DNA from: Pseudomonas mandelii
GTDB lineage: Bacteria > Pseudomonadota > Gammaproteobacteria > Pseudomonadales > Pseudomonadaceae
NCBI RefSeq assembly: GCF_900106065.1
Contig: NZ_LT629796.1
Location: 2,082,001 to 2,146,000 of the forward strand
Direction of reading: 5' to 3'
DNA: 64,000 nucleotides
Each line of letters starts with the position of its first letter. Positions within the stretch are counted from its first letter, which is position 1. This document shows positions 46,451-54,449 of this stretch, one piece after another. Both the position numbers and the translations under genes were made by a program. The notes below the pieces were generated by a model. It saw only the letters and a list, made by a program, of their open reading frames with translations, had not been told where the DNA came from and ran no database searches.

Positions 46451-46496
46451 CCGGTTCACGGCACTTATGCCTGCCGAAATGTCGTATTCGAACCGG
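46451..46496. other. Nested hairpin upstream of gltP
   Basis: CCGGTTC (46451-46457) pairs with GAACCGG (46490-46496), enclosing a second stem CGGCA/TGCCG (46459-46476). It lies in a 699-bp stretch (46031-46729) that otherwise shows only a possible small ORF and a minus-strand terminator. It may be part of an untranslated leader or an unannotated RNA. Confidence 0.4.
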
Positions 46497-46516
46497 TTGG
46501 GACGCGAGTTTCAATT

Positions 46517-46541
46517 AAAAAAGCTCATGCCGATTCGGCAT
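46517..46541 (-). terminator. Minus-strand terminator in the gltP upstream region
   Basis: On the minus strand ATGCCG-AAT-CGGCAT is followed by GAGC and T6, a rho-independent shape. No minus-strand gene is known to its right before gltP, so it may end a short antisense RNA. Confidence 0.45.
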
Positions 46542-46729
46542 AGGGTAGGCGTTTACGGCATTAGACGTCGCATCCTTGCATCGGAATAGTTGCGCCTTTT
46601 TTCGCCTGCCAGAGAGCCGAAACAAAGCGCTCCGGGGCACCTTATACGGGGGCAGATGCGCAGACTTTTTCGCCACGAGCGTTCCAGTTCTTGCATTCGC
46701 CTGAGTCAAACGCAAGTAAGGGTAAAGAT

Positions 46730-48061
46730 ATGAAGAAGGCAAAGCTCAGCCTCGCCTGGCAGATCCTCATCGGTCTGGTTCTGGGGATAGCAATCGGTGC
46801 GCTGCTCAACCATTTCAGTGCCGAAAAAGCCTGGTGGATCAGCAACGTCCTGCAACCGGCAGGCGATATCTTTATCCGTCTGATCAAGATGATCGTGATC
46901 CCGATCGTCATCTCCTCGTTGATCGTCGGCATCGCTGGCGTAGGCGATGCGAAGAAACTCGGGCGTATCGGCCTCAAGACCATCATTTACTTCGAGATCG
47001 TCACCACCATCGCCATCGTGGTCGGTCTGGTGCTGGCCAACGTGTTCCATCCGGGCACCGGCATCGACATGAGCACCCTGGGTACGGTGGATATTTCCAA
47101 GTACCAGGCCACAGCTGCCGAGGTTCAGCATGAACACGCGTTCATCGAAACCATCCTCAACCTGATCCCGTCGAACATCTTCGCGGCCATGGCCCGCGGC
47201 GAAATGCTGCCGATCATCTTCTTCTCCGTATTGTTCGGCCTCGGTCTGTCGAGCCTGCAATCGGACCTGCGCGAGCCGCTGGTGAAGATGTTCCAGGGCG
47301 TATCCGAGAGCATGTTCAAAGTCACCCACATGATCATGAACTATGCCCCGATCGGCGTGTTCGCACTGATCGCGGTGACCGTGGCCAACTTCGGTTTCGC
47401 TTCTCTGATACCGCTGGCCAAACTGGTGATCCTGGTTTACGTCGCCATCGCCTTCTTCGCCTTTGTCATTCTCGGCCTGATTGCCAGGATGTTTGGCTTC
47501 TCGGTGATCAAGCTGATGCGCATCTTCAAGGATGAGCTGGTGCTGGCCTACTCCACCGCCAGTTCCGAAACCGTGCTGCCGCGCGTGATCGAGAAGATGG
47601 AAGCCTACGGCGCGCCGAAAGCCATTTGCAGCTTCGTGGTGCCGACCGGTTACTCGTTCAACCTCGACGGCTCGACCCTGTACCAGAGCATCGCGGCGAT
47701 CTTCATTGCCCAGCTGTACGGCATCGACCTGTCGATCAGCCAGCAATTGCTGCTGGTGCTGACCCTGATGGTGACGTCCAAAGGCATCGCCGGCGTACCG
47801 GGCGTGTCCTTCGTAGTGCTGCTGGCCACCTTGGGCAGCGTGGGTATTCCGCTGGAAGGCCTGGCCTTCATCGCCGGTGTAGACCGCATCATGGACATGG
47901 CGCGTACTGCCTTGAACGTGATCGGCAATGCCTTGGCCGTGCTGGTCATCTCCCGCTGGGAAGGCATGTACGACGACGCCAAGGGCCAACGCTACTGGAA
48001 CTCGCTGCCGCACTGGCGCAGCAAGGAAAAGCTGCCAGTTGGCGAGGTTTCCAAGAACTAA
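46730..48061 (+). CDS. gltP: Glutamate/aspartate:proton symporter
   Basis: This 443-residue DAACS-family transporter carries glutamate and aspartate inward with protons. It has about eight membrane helices and the conserved motifs: the serine-rich STASSETVLPR re-entrant loop, the YSFNLDGST segment and the GVPGVSFVVLLATL region. The ATG at 46730 with AAGGG upstream starts at the usual MKKAKLSLAWQ. It appears to be transcribed alone and is followed by a REP pair and terminator. Confidence 0.94.
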   Translation: MKKAKLSLAWQILIGLVLGIAIGALLNHFSAEKAWWISNVLQPAGDIFIRLIKMIVIPIVISSLIVGIAGVGDAKKLGRIGLKTIIYFEIVTTIAIVVGLVLANVFHPGTGIDMSTLGTVDISKYQATAAEVQHEHAFIETILNLIPSNIFAAMARGEMLPIIFFSVLFGLGLSSLQSDLREPLVKMFQGVSESMFKVTHMIMNYAPIGVFALIAVTVANFGFASLIPLAKLVILVYVAIAFFAFVILGLIARMFGFSVIKLMRIFKDELVLAYSTASSETVLPRVIEKMEAYGAPKAICSFVVPTGYSFNLDGSTLYQSIAAIFIAQLYGIDLSISQQLLLVLTLMVTSKGIAGVPGVSFVVLLATLGSVGIPLEGLAFIAGVDRIMDMARTALNVIGNALAVLVISRWEGMYDDAKGQRYWNSLPHWRSKEKLPVGEVSKN

Positions 48062-48072
48062 CGCAAAACCTT

Positions 48073-48161
48073 GCAGGAGTGAGCCTGCTCGCGATAGCGG
48101 TGCATCAAACAACAGAGATGTTGGATGTGCCGCCCCCATCGCGAGCAGGCTCACTCCTACA
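48073..48161. repeat. Paired REP element
   Basis: Arms GCAGGAGTGAGCCTGCTCGC and GCGAGCAGGCTCACTCCTAC face each other 12 bp after gltP. The arm carries the GAGTGAGCC variant of the main REP family. Confidence 0.88.
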
Positions 48162-48184
48162 AAGGTCCGGTGTAAGCCGAACAA

Positions 48185-48212
48185 ACAAACCCCGGAGAAA
48201 TCCGGGGTTTGT
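48185..48212 (+). terminator. Terminator after gltP
   Basis: A perfect 12-bp stem (ACAAACCCCGGA with TCCGGGGTTTGT) closed by a GAAA tetraloop follows the REP pair and precedes the next gene. Confidence 0.8.
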
Positions 48213-48263
48213 CGTTTCTGCACACCCCGCTATCATTCGCGGCATTCTTCGGGGGATTTAACT

Positions 48264-49493
48264 GTGCTCAATGGCCTGTGGCTTGGCTTTTTCATCGTGG
48301 CTGCCGTTTCGGCACTGGCGCAATGGCTGATCGGCGGTAACGCCGGGATCTTCGCGGCGATGGTGGAAAGCATTTTCGCCATGGCCAAGTTATCGGTCGA
48401 AGTCATGGTCCTGCTGTTCGGCACCCTGACCCTCTGGCTGGGCTTTCTGCGAATTGCCGAGAAGGCCGGGATCGTCGAATGGCTGGCCAAGGCGCTGGGC
48501 CCCTTGTTCTTGCGCCTGATGCCGGAAGTGCCGGCCGGTCACCCGGCCATCGGCCTGATCACGCTGAACTTCGCCGCCAACGGCCTGGGCCTGGACAACG
48601 CCGCCACGCCGATCGGGCTGAAGGCCATGAAGGCGCTGCAAGAACTCAACCCCAGCGCCACCATCGCCAGCAATGCGCAGATCCTGTTCCTGGTCCTCAA
48701 CGCCTCCTCCCTGACCCTGCTGCCGGTGACGATCTTCATGTACCGCGCCCAGCAAGGTGCGCCCGATCCGACGCTGGTGTTCTTGCCGATTTTGCTGGCA
48801 ACCAGCTGCTCGACACTGGTGGGCCTACTGTCGGTGGCGTTCATGCAACGTCTGCGACTGTGGGACCCCGTGGTGCTCGCGTATCTGATTCCCGGTGCCT
48901 TGGCCCTCGGTGGCTTCATGGCGCTGCTGGCGACGCTCTCGGCGACCGCTCTGGCCGGCCTGTCATCGATCCTCGGCAACCTGACGCTGTTCGGGTTGAT
49001 CATGCTGTTTCTGGTGGTTGGCGCATTGCGCAAAGTGAAGGTCTACGAAGCGTTCGTCGAAGGCGCCAAGGAGGGCTTCGACGTGGCCAAGAACCTGCTG
49101 CCGTATCTGGTGGCGATGCTCTGCGCCGTCGGTGTACTGCGGGCGTCCGGGGCGCTGGATTTTGGTCTCGACGGGATTCGGCATCTGGTGGAGTGGGCCG
49201 GTTGGGACACGCGCTTCGTCGACGCACTGCCGACGGCGATGGTCAAACCGTTCTCCGGCAGCGCCGCGCGGGCGATGCTGATCGAAACGATGAAGACCTC
49301 TGGCGTGGACAGCTTCCCGGCGCTGGTGGCGGCGACGGTCCAGGGCAGTACGGAAACGACATTCTATGTGTTGGCGGTGTACTTCGGCGCGGTGGGCATC
49401 CAGCGGGCGCGGCATGCGGTAGGGTGCGCGTTGCTGGCGGAGCTTGCTGGCGTACTGGGCGCCATCGGCGTTTGCTACTGGTTCTTCGGTTAA
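48264..49493 (+). CDS. Nucleoside-recognition (Gate) domain membrane protein, SpmA-SpmB-like
   Basis: This 409-residue protein has about ten membrane helices and two related halves, each with a nucleoside-recognition/Gate segment (FAANGLGLDNAATPIGLKAM in the first, FSGSAARAMLIETMKTSG in the second). This is the layout of a fused SpmA and SpmB. The start is a GTG at 48264 with GGGGGA upstream. Spore maturation names come from Bacillus; in Pseudomonas the substrate is unknown, and nucleoside or cell-wall-related transport is possible. Confidence 0.85.
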   Translation: MLNGLWLGFFIVAAVSALAQWLIGGNAGIFAAMVESIFAMAKLSVEVMVLLFGTLTLWLGFLRIAEKAGIVEWLAKALGPLFLRLMPEVPAGHPAIGLITLNFAANGLGLDNAATPIGLKAMKALQELNPSATIASNAQILFLVLNASSLTLLPVTIFMYRAQQGAPDPTLVFLPILLATSCSTLVGLLSVAFMQRLRLWDPVVLAYLIPGALALGGFMALLATLSATALAGLSSILGNLTLFGLIMLFLVVGALRKVKVYEAFVEGAKEGFDVAKNLLPYLVAMLCAVGVLRASGALDFGLDGIRHLVEWAGWDTRFVDALPTAMVKPFSGSAARAMLIETMKTSGVDSFPALVAATVQGSTETTFYVLAVYFGAVGIQRARHAVGCALLAELAGVLGAIGVCYWFFG

Positions 49494-49504
49494 CCAACGA
49501 TCCC

Positions 49505-49596
49505 CTGTGGGAGCGAGCCTGCTCGCGATAGCGGTGTGACAGTCAACATTAGTGGTGACTGATTTACCGCTATCGCGAGCAGGCTCACGCCTACAG
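49505..49596. repeat. Paired REP element overlapping a gene end
   Basis: Arms TGGGAGCGAGCCTGCTCGCG and CGCGAGCAGGCTCACGCCTA fill the gap between convergent genes. The last bases of the right arm include the TAG stop of the lipoprotein gene at 49591. Confidence 0.88.
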
Positions 49597-50226
49597 GGGT
49601 CCCGTGTTGGCTTTAAGGGCGACTTTCTGGCCTTGCTCTACCGTCCAAGCCACCACCTGCGCCGTCAACTGATCACTCGCCTGGCCAAATCCGGCCACCA
49701 CCGCCGGCACTTTCACATCGCCCAATGGCTGACGCACTTCAAAGCGGCGGCTGGCGAGGATGCGCTGGTCATACCCGCGCACCAGCAAGGCATCCAGCCG
49801 CACGACCACGCTCGCAGCGGTGCCTTGGTACTCAGTCTGAAATGCTTGCAGGCTCCCGCCCAACTCCAGATCTGCCTGGAAGTTGCTGTCATCCGTGCTC
49901 AGCAGCGGCACCCGGCCGTCCCGCTGGAAACCATCCAGCAACCGATTACGCAGCAACACCGGCGCCGGATCACTCCAGCGCGAGGCGGTGTAGCTGCTGA
50001 TCAGATCACCTTGCGGGATCACGGCGATTTTCGGGCTGTTCAACGCTTCGCTGGCCTGCGGCTTGGTCAGGCGCAGCGACCAGCGTTGCGGCGTGCCGTG
50101 GCTGGCCGAAACGCTGCTCTGGGCCGACGGCAAGCGATAGACATCGGAGGGCTCGGACTTGGGCAGGATCGAGCAGGCGCTGACCAACGTGAAGCTGGCG
50201 AGGAGGGCGAAGGTCGCAAGCTTCAT
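49591..50226 (-). CDS. ABC-type transport auxiliary lipoprotein (PqiC/LptE-like) of the MCE system
   Basis: This 211-residue outer-membrane lipoprotein has lipobox VSAC (Cys near residue 18) and the family segment YRLPSAQ near the start of the mature part. It is the last gene of a four-gene MCE lipid transport set and overlaps the MCE gene by 4 bp. By analogy with PqiC it may link the MCE protein to the outer membrane. Confidence 0.88.
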   Translation of the reverse strand: MKLATFALLASFTLVSACSILPKSEPSDVYRLPSAQSSVSASHGTPQRWSLRLTKPQASEALNSPKIAVIPQGDLISSYTASRWSDPAPVLLRNRLLDGFQRDGRVPLLSTDDSNFQADLELGGSLQAFQTEYQGTAASVVVRLDALLVRGYDQRILASRRFEVRQPLGDVKVPAVVAGFGQASDQLTAQVVAWTVEQGQKVALKANTGPL

Positions 50227-51161
50227 GGCGTGAACTCCTTGTTCTTGTCATTACCCAGCAAATAACCGCTGGGGTTGGCTTCCAGGCGCTGGGAGATGGC
50301 TCGCAACGACGTCAGGGTGTCGCGCAGCTCGCGCACCGCTGGCGCCAGGCCATTGAGGCCCTGCAAGCCGCTGTTCAGGGAATCCTGGTTGGTCGTGAGC
50401 AACTTGTTGATGGTCGCGCTGCTTTGTTCCAGTGATTTCATCGCCTGCTCGGCGCTGCCGAACATCTGCTTGCCCTGATCGTTGAGCAAGCCGTTGGCGT
50501 TGCGCATCAGCGTCGACGTCTGTTCCAGCATGGCGCCAGCCTGCTTGCCGACGGAAGCCAGTTGCTGCATCGCCTGACGAATATCACCGCGCTGGTCGGC
50601 GATGGTCCCGGTGGTTTGTTCCAGGTGCTCCAGCGTCTTGCTGATGCGCTCGACGTTCTCCGTGGAAAACATCAGGTTGGCGTTATGCATCAGTGTGTTC
50701 ACACCGGCCATCAGGTCGCCGCTGTCATTGAGCAAGCGAGCGATAGGCGAGGGTGAAGCGACAATCACCGGCAGATGGCCGTCCTTGCCTTTGAGGGTCG
50801 GGCTTTGCGGCGTACCGCCACTGAGTTGAATGATCGATGTGCCGGTGATCCCGGTCAGCGCCAGGATGGCCCGGGTGTCTTCTTTGATCGGCGTATCGCC
50901 GCCCAGGCGAATCCGCGCCAGCACCCGACGCGGGTCTTTCGGGTCCAGGCGCAACGTCACCACATCACCGACCTTGATCCCGCTGTACTGCACGGCGCTG
51001 CCCTTGGACAGGCCGCTGACCGCCTCGTTGAAGACGACTTCGTAATCCTTGAACTCGGTGTCGACACTGGACTTGGCCAGCCACAGGCCGAAGAGCAGGG
51101 CGCCTGCCACCACAATCACGGTGAACAGGCCGATCAATACATGATGGGCTCGGGTTTCCAT
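50223..51161 (-). CDS. MCE/MlaD family protein
   Basis: This 312-residue protein has an N-terminal membrane anchor (LIGLFTVIVVAGALLFGLWL) and one MCE domain (about residues 40-120, AVQYSGIKVGDVVTLRLDP). A long coiled-coil-like tail extends from about residue 160 to the end. MCE proteins form rings or tubes that carry lipids across the periplasm. It is preceded by the ATPase gene, 1 bp away, and overlaps the lipoprotein gene. Confidence 0.92.
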   Translation of the reverse strand: METRAHHVLIGLFTVIVVAGALLFGLWLAKSSVDTEFKDYEVVFNEAVSGLSKGSAVQYSGIKVGDVVTLRLDPKDPRRVLARIRLGGDTPIKEDTRAILALTGITGTSIIQLSGGTPQSPTLKGKDGHLPVIVASPSPIARLLNDSGDLMAGVNTLMHNANLMFSTENVERISKTLEHLEQTTGTIADQRGDIRQAMQQLASVGKQAGAMLEQTSTLMRNANGLLNDQGKQMFGSAEQAMKSLEQSSATINKLLTTNQDSLNSGLQGLNGLAPAVRELRDTLTSLRAISQRLEANPSGYLLGNDKNKEFTP

Positions 51162-51162
51162 G

Positions 51163-51966
51163 TCAGACCTCTTTCAACTGTTGAGCGGCGGTCAGCGCCG
51201 CGCGGCCGCGAGGGCCATGGAAGTATTCGTGAATCCACGGGTCGTCGGTTTCCGAGACCTTGTCGATGGCGTCCGCCACCAGCACCTTTTTCTGCGCCAG
51301 CACCGCCACCCGGTCGGTGATGGTGTAGAGCGTGTCGAGGTCATGGGTCACCAGAAACACACTCAGGCCCAACGCATCGCGCAACGTCAGGATCAATTGA
51401 TCAAAGGCTGCGGCGCCAATCGGGTCGAGGCCGGCGGTGGGTTCGTCGAGAAACAGAATGTCCGGGTCCAGCGCCAACGCCCGGGCCAGCGCCGCGCGCT
51501 TGATCATGCCGCCAGACAGCGAGGCAGGGTATTTGTCCGCCGCGGACAGCGGCAAACCGGCCAACGCCAGTTTCACCGCCGCCAGATGCTCGGCGTCTTC
51601 ACGGCTCAGGCCGGCGTGTTCGATCAGGGGCAGGGCGACGTTCTCGGTCACGGTCAGCGAAGAAAACAGGGCGCCTTTCTGGAACAGCACGCCGAAACGC
51701 CGTTCGACCATCGAGCGTTCATGTTCGGGCAGCGTCGGCAGGTTCTTGCCAAAGACCTTCACCACACCCTCGCTGGGCTGGCGTAAGCCGACGATGCTGC
51801 GCAGCAGCACCGATTTTCCGCTGCCGGAACCGCCGACCACGGCAAGGATTTCACCTTTGTACAAATCGAGGTCGAGGTTTTCGTGCACGCTCTGGCTGCC
51901 GAAGCGATTGCACAGCCCACGGACTTCGATCACCGCCTCGGAGGGCGCTCGGGGTAAACGACTCAC
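51163..51966 (-). CDS. MlaF-like ABC ATP-binding protein
   Basis: This 267-residue ATPase has Walker A (GGSGSGKSV), a degenerate signature LSGGMIKRA and Walker B (ILFLDEPTAGLD). This fits the MlaF group, which energises MCE-type lipid transport. It overlaps the permease gene by 4 bp. No MlaB or MlaC gene is adjacent; the STAS role of MlaB is instead built into the permease. Confidence 0.94.
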   Translation of the reverse strand: MSRLPRAPSEAVIEVRGLCNRFGSQSVHENLDLDLYKGEILAVVGGSGSGKSVLLRSIVGLRQPSEGVVKVFGKNLPTLPEHERSMVERRFGVLFQKGALFSSLTVTENVALPLIEHAGLSREDAEHLAAVKLALAGLPLSAADKYPASLSGGMIKRAALARALALDPDILFLDEPTAGLDPIGAAAFDQLILTLRDALGLSVFLVTHDLDTLYTITDRVAVLAQKKVLVADAIDKVSETDDPWIHEYFHGPRGRAALTAAQQLKEV

Positions 51967-53111
51967 CAGCCCATCTCCATGAAAAACAGCGCGGCCACGG
52001 CATCGAGCACGATCACCACGAAAATCGACTGCACCACACTCGACGTGGTGTGCGCGCCCACGGACTCAGCGCTGCCACTGACCTTGAAGCCTTCGAGGCA
52101 ACCGATTGCAGCGATCAGGAACGCGAAGATCGGCGCTTTGACGATCCCCACCAGAAAGTGCTGAACGCCGATATCGGTTTGCAGCAGCGACAGGAACATC
52201 GCCGGCGAGATACCCAGCGACACGGCACAGACCACGCCACCGCCGATAATCCCCGAGAGCATGGCCAGGAAGGTCAGCATCGGCAACGCCACCAGCAGCG
52301 CCAGCACCCGTGGCACCACGAGCAATTCCATCGGGTCGAGGCCCAGTGTGCGGATCGCGTCGATTTCTTCGTTAGCCTTCATCGAACCGATTTGCGCGGT
52401 GAACGCACTGGCCGTGCGGCCGGCCATCAGAATCGCGGTCAGCAACACACCGAACTCTCGCAGGAAGGAGAACGCCACCAGGTCCACGGTGAAAATACTC
52501 GCACCGAAGCTGGCCAGCACCGTCGCCCCGAGAAACGCCACCACCGCACCGACCAGAAAGGTCAGCAGGGCGACGATGGGCGCGGCGTCGAGGCCAGTCT
52601 GTTCGATGTGCGCGACCATGGGCGTGATGCGCCAGCGCTTGGGACGAAACAGATTGCGGGCGATGGTTTCGAGGATCAGGCCGACGAAGCCCAGCAGTTG
52701 CAGGGTGTCCTGCCAGACGGTGTCGACTGCGCGGCCAATGCGGGTCAGCAATTGAATGCCGACACTGATCTCCGGTTCCTTGACCGGCACGCAGAAGTCG
52801 CTGAGCGAGCAATAAACCGTCTGCAACAAGGCACGGTCTGCAGAAGAGAGGGTGCAATCAGGGTGTTCGGCGGATCGGCCCAAGCGCTCGGACCCGAGCA
52901 ATTCCACCAACAACGACGCCCCGGCGGTATCGAGCGCACCGAGGCCATTGAGGTCGATGTGCGTGCTGTCGTCGTATTGGCCGCGGAGCTTTTCGCTCAG
53001 GTGTTTGAGATCGGCGTAGTGGGCGAGCGTCCAGTCACCCGTGACCCGCAGTTGAGCAGGGGAGTGAGAGACATCTAGCTGGGCATTGCCGGCCATTGTG
53101 CTGCTGGTCAT
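51963..53111 (-). CDS. MlaE-like permease with N-terminal STAS domain
   Basis: This 382-residue protein joins an N-terminal STAS domain (about residues 10-110, with LNGLGALDTAGASLLVELL) to a MlaE-type permease with five to six membrane helices (GRTASAFTAQIGSMKANEEI is the conserved loop). In E. coli the STAS part is the separate protein MlaB, so this is a natural fusion. It starts the four-gene MCE operon. GGAG lies close to the chosen ATG; a second ATG 15 bases in is possible. Confidence 0.93.
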   Translation of the reverse strand: MTSSTMAGNAQLDVSHSPAQLRVTGDWTLAHYADLKHLSEKLRGQYDDSTHIDLNGLGALDTAGASLLVELLGSERLGRSAEHPDCTLSSADRALLQTVYCSLSDFCVPVKEPEISVGIQLLTRIGRAVDTVWQDTLQLLGFVGLILETIARNLFRPKRWRITPMVAHIEQTGLDAAPIVALLTFLVGAVVAFLGATVLASFGASIFTVDLVAFSFLREFGVLLTAILMAGRTASAFTAQIGSMKANEEIDAIRTLGLDPMELLVVPRVLALLVALPMLTFLAMLSGIIGGGVVCAVSLGISPAMFLSLLQTDIGVQHFLVGIVKAPIFAFLIAAIGCLEGFKVSGSAESVGAHTTSSVVQSIFVVIVLDAVAALFFMEMGW

Positions 53112-53166
53112 AAGCTCCGTGCTTGTTCGGCTATTAGCGCAGCGCTACGTAATAGCACGAACCGGA

Positions 53167-54195
53167 TTACTTTTCTTTGATCGGTGTGCTGTCCGTGATC
53201 TTGAAGCGCAGCACGCCGATGACCTGGCCATCCTCGGTCAGCACCCGCACTTGCCATTTACCGGCAGGATTGCCTGGGAAATTCTGCTTGTGGGTCCAGG
53301 CACGGTAGCCTTCCTTGCGTCCGCCGTGGATGTCCAGCGGGATACGGTCGACCTCTTTACCGTTGAACTGCCACACGTGATAAATCCGCTCATCGAGGCC
53401 GCGCGGGGCGTTGATGGCGGTGTAGGCGTACAACCCGTCCCCACGGATCTGCTCGGCGCTGACTTCGTCCAGACTCTTGCCGGGTGTGCGGTCCTGCATT
53501 TGCGTGCTGATCGCCACGTCGGTCATCCATAAAGTGGCCGGCGGCACCCAGGAACGCAGCACCCAGCCGAGGGCACCGATGCCCAGCGTGATACTCAGGA
53601 TCGCCAACGCGTTGCGCACCGTGCGGATCGGGAAGATCGAGGCCAGGCTCGGGAACGACAGTAAAACAGCGGTGCCCAGCGCCAGTTTGAAGCTTTGCGA
53701 AGTGGTCAGGTGCAAGATGACGGGCAGCGCGGTGAGCAGCGCGGCAAACAGCGTCAGCGTGTGCAACGCCAGGAACGCCCAGCGCCGGGGTGCCAGCCAT
53801 TTGTAGTAGAGCGGGTCGATGATGGAAATCAGCGCCGCCATGCTCAGCAAACCGGTGAAGAAAAACTGGCCACTGTTCCAGGTCGTGGTGATGAAAAAGA
53901 ACGGCAGGACGAAGAACAGGCTTTCCTGGTGGATCATCTGCGTGGCGTAACGCAGCAAAGGCTGGGGGATTTCGCGCTTGAAGAGTTTGGTGAACAACTT
54001 GGTCAGGCTGTTTTCCAGCATCAGCCAGATCCAGCTGAGCACCATGATGATGGTGATCCAGGTCGCCAGGCCCTGTTGCCGATCCACCAGGATGAAGCTG
54101 CCGACTCCCGAGATAAAACCACCGAGCGCAATGACCCCTGGATAGCGCTTCATCAATTCCAGGATGCGCTGGACGTACAGGGTCAGAGTAGGCAT
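53167..54195 (-). CDS. Membrane protein with DUF5924-like and C-terminal DUF2914-like domains
   Basis: The predicted 342-residue protein has about seven hydrophobic segments in residues 15-230. It ends in a soluble domain (from about residue 245) with YHVWQFNGKEVDRIPLDI and GKWQVRVLTEDGQVIGVLRF, which fits the DUF2914 pattern. The start at 54195 avoids an upstream frame that runs through a REP element. It follows 55 bp upstream of the MCE operon in the same direction. Function is unknown; the tail is probably periplasmic. Confidence 0.82.
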   Translation of the reverse strand: MPTLTLYVQRILELMKRYPGVIALGGFISGVGSFILVDRQQGLATWITIIMVLSWIWLMLENSLTKLFTKLFKREIPQPLLRYATQMIHQESLFFVLPFFFITTTWNSGQFFFTGLLSMAALISIIDPLYYKWLAPRRWAFLALHTLTLFAALLTALPVILHLTTSQSFKLALGTAVLLSFPSLASIFPIRTVRNALAILSITLGIGALGWVLRSWVPPATLWMTDVAISTQMQDRTPGKSLDEVSAEQIRGDGLYAYTAINAPRGLDERIYHVWQFNGKEVDRIPLDIHGGRKEGYRAWTHKQNFPGNPAGKWQVRVLTEDGQVIGVLRFKITDSTPIKEK

Positions 54196-54290
54196 TCGGC
54201 GGTTCGCAATAGTCGTGGGAAAAATCCTCGACAGAGTACCGCCCGGGCGGGGGCGTGGCGAGGGGATACGTCCGTTTTCCCTATACAACA

Positions 54291-54425
54291 TTGTGGCGAG
54301 GGAGCTTGCTCCCGCTGGGGTGCGAAGCGCCCCCAAACCCGCACACTGCGTGTCATCAGGTAGAGCGCAAGCACCGGTTTTACGACTGCTGCGCAGCCGA
54401 GCGGGAGCAAGCTCCCTCGCCACAA
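54291..54425. repeat. Paired REP-like element, GTGGCGAGGGAGCTTGCTCCCGC type
   Basis: Arms GTGGCGAGGGAGCTTGCTCC and GGAGCAAGCTCCCTCGCCAC face each other across about 77 bp of unrelated sequence. This arm family differs from the main REP; a single arm recurs at 57883. Confidence 0.88.
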
Positions 54426-54449
54426 AAGCCCTGCTGCCAGGGCGGCCAG

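Noticed and set aside
46706..48223. Long minus-strand frame opposite gltP
   Set aside because: It is a shadow of gltP that also crosses the REP pair and terminator.
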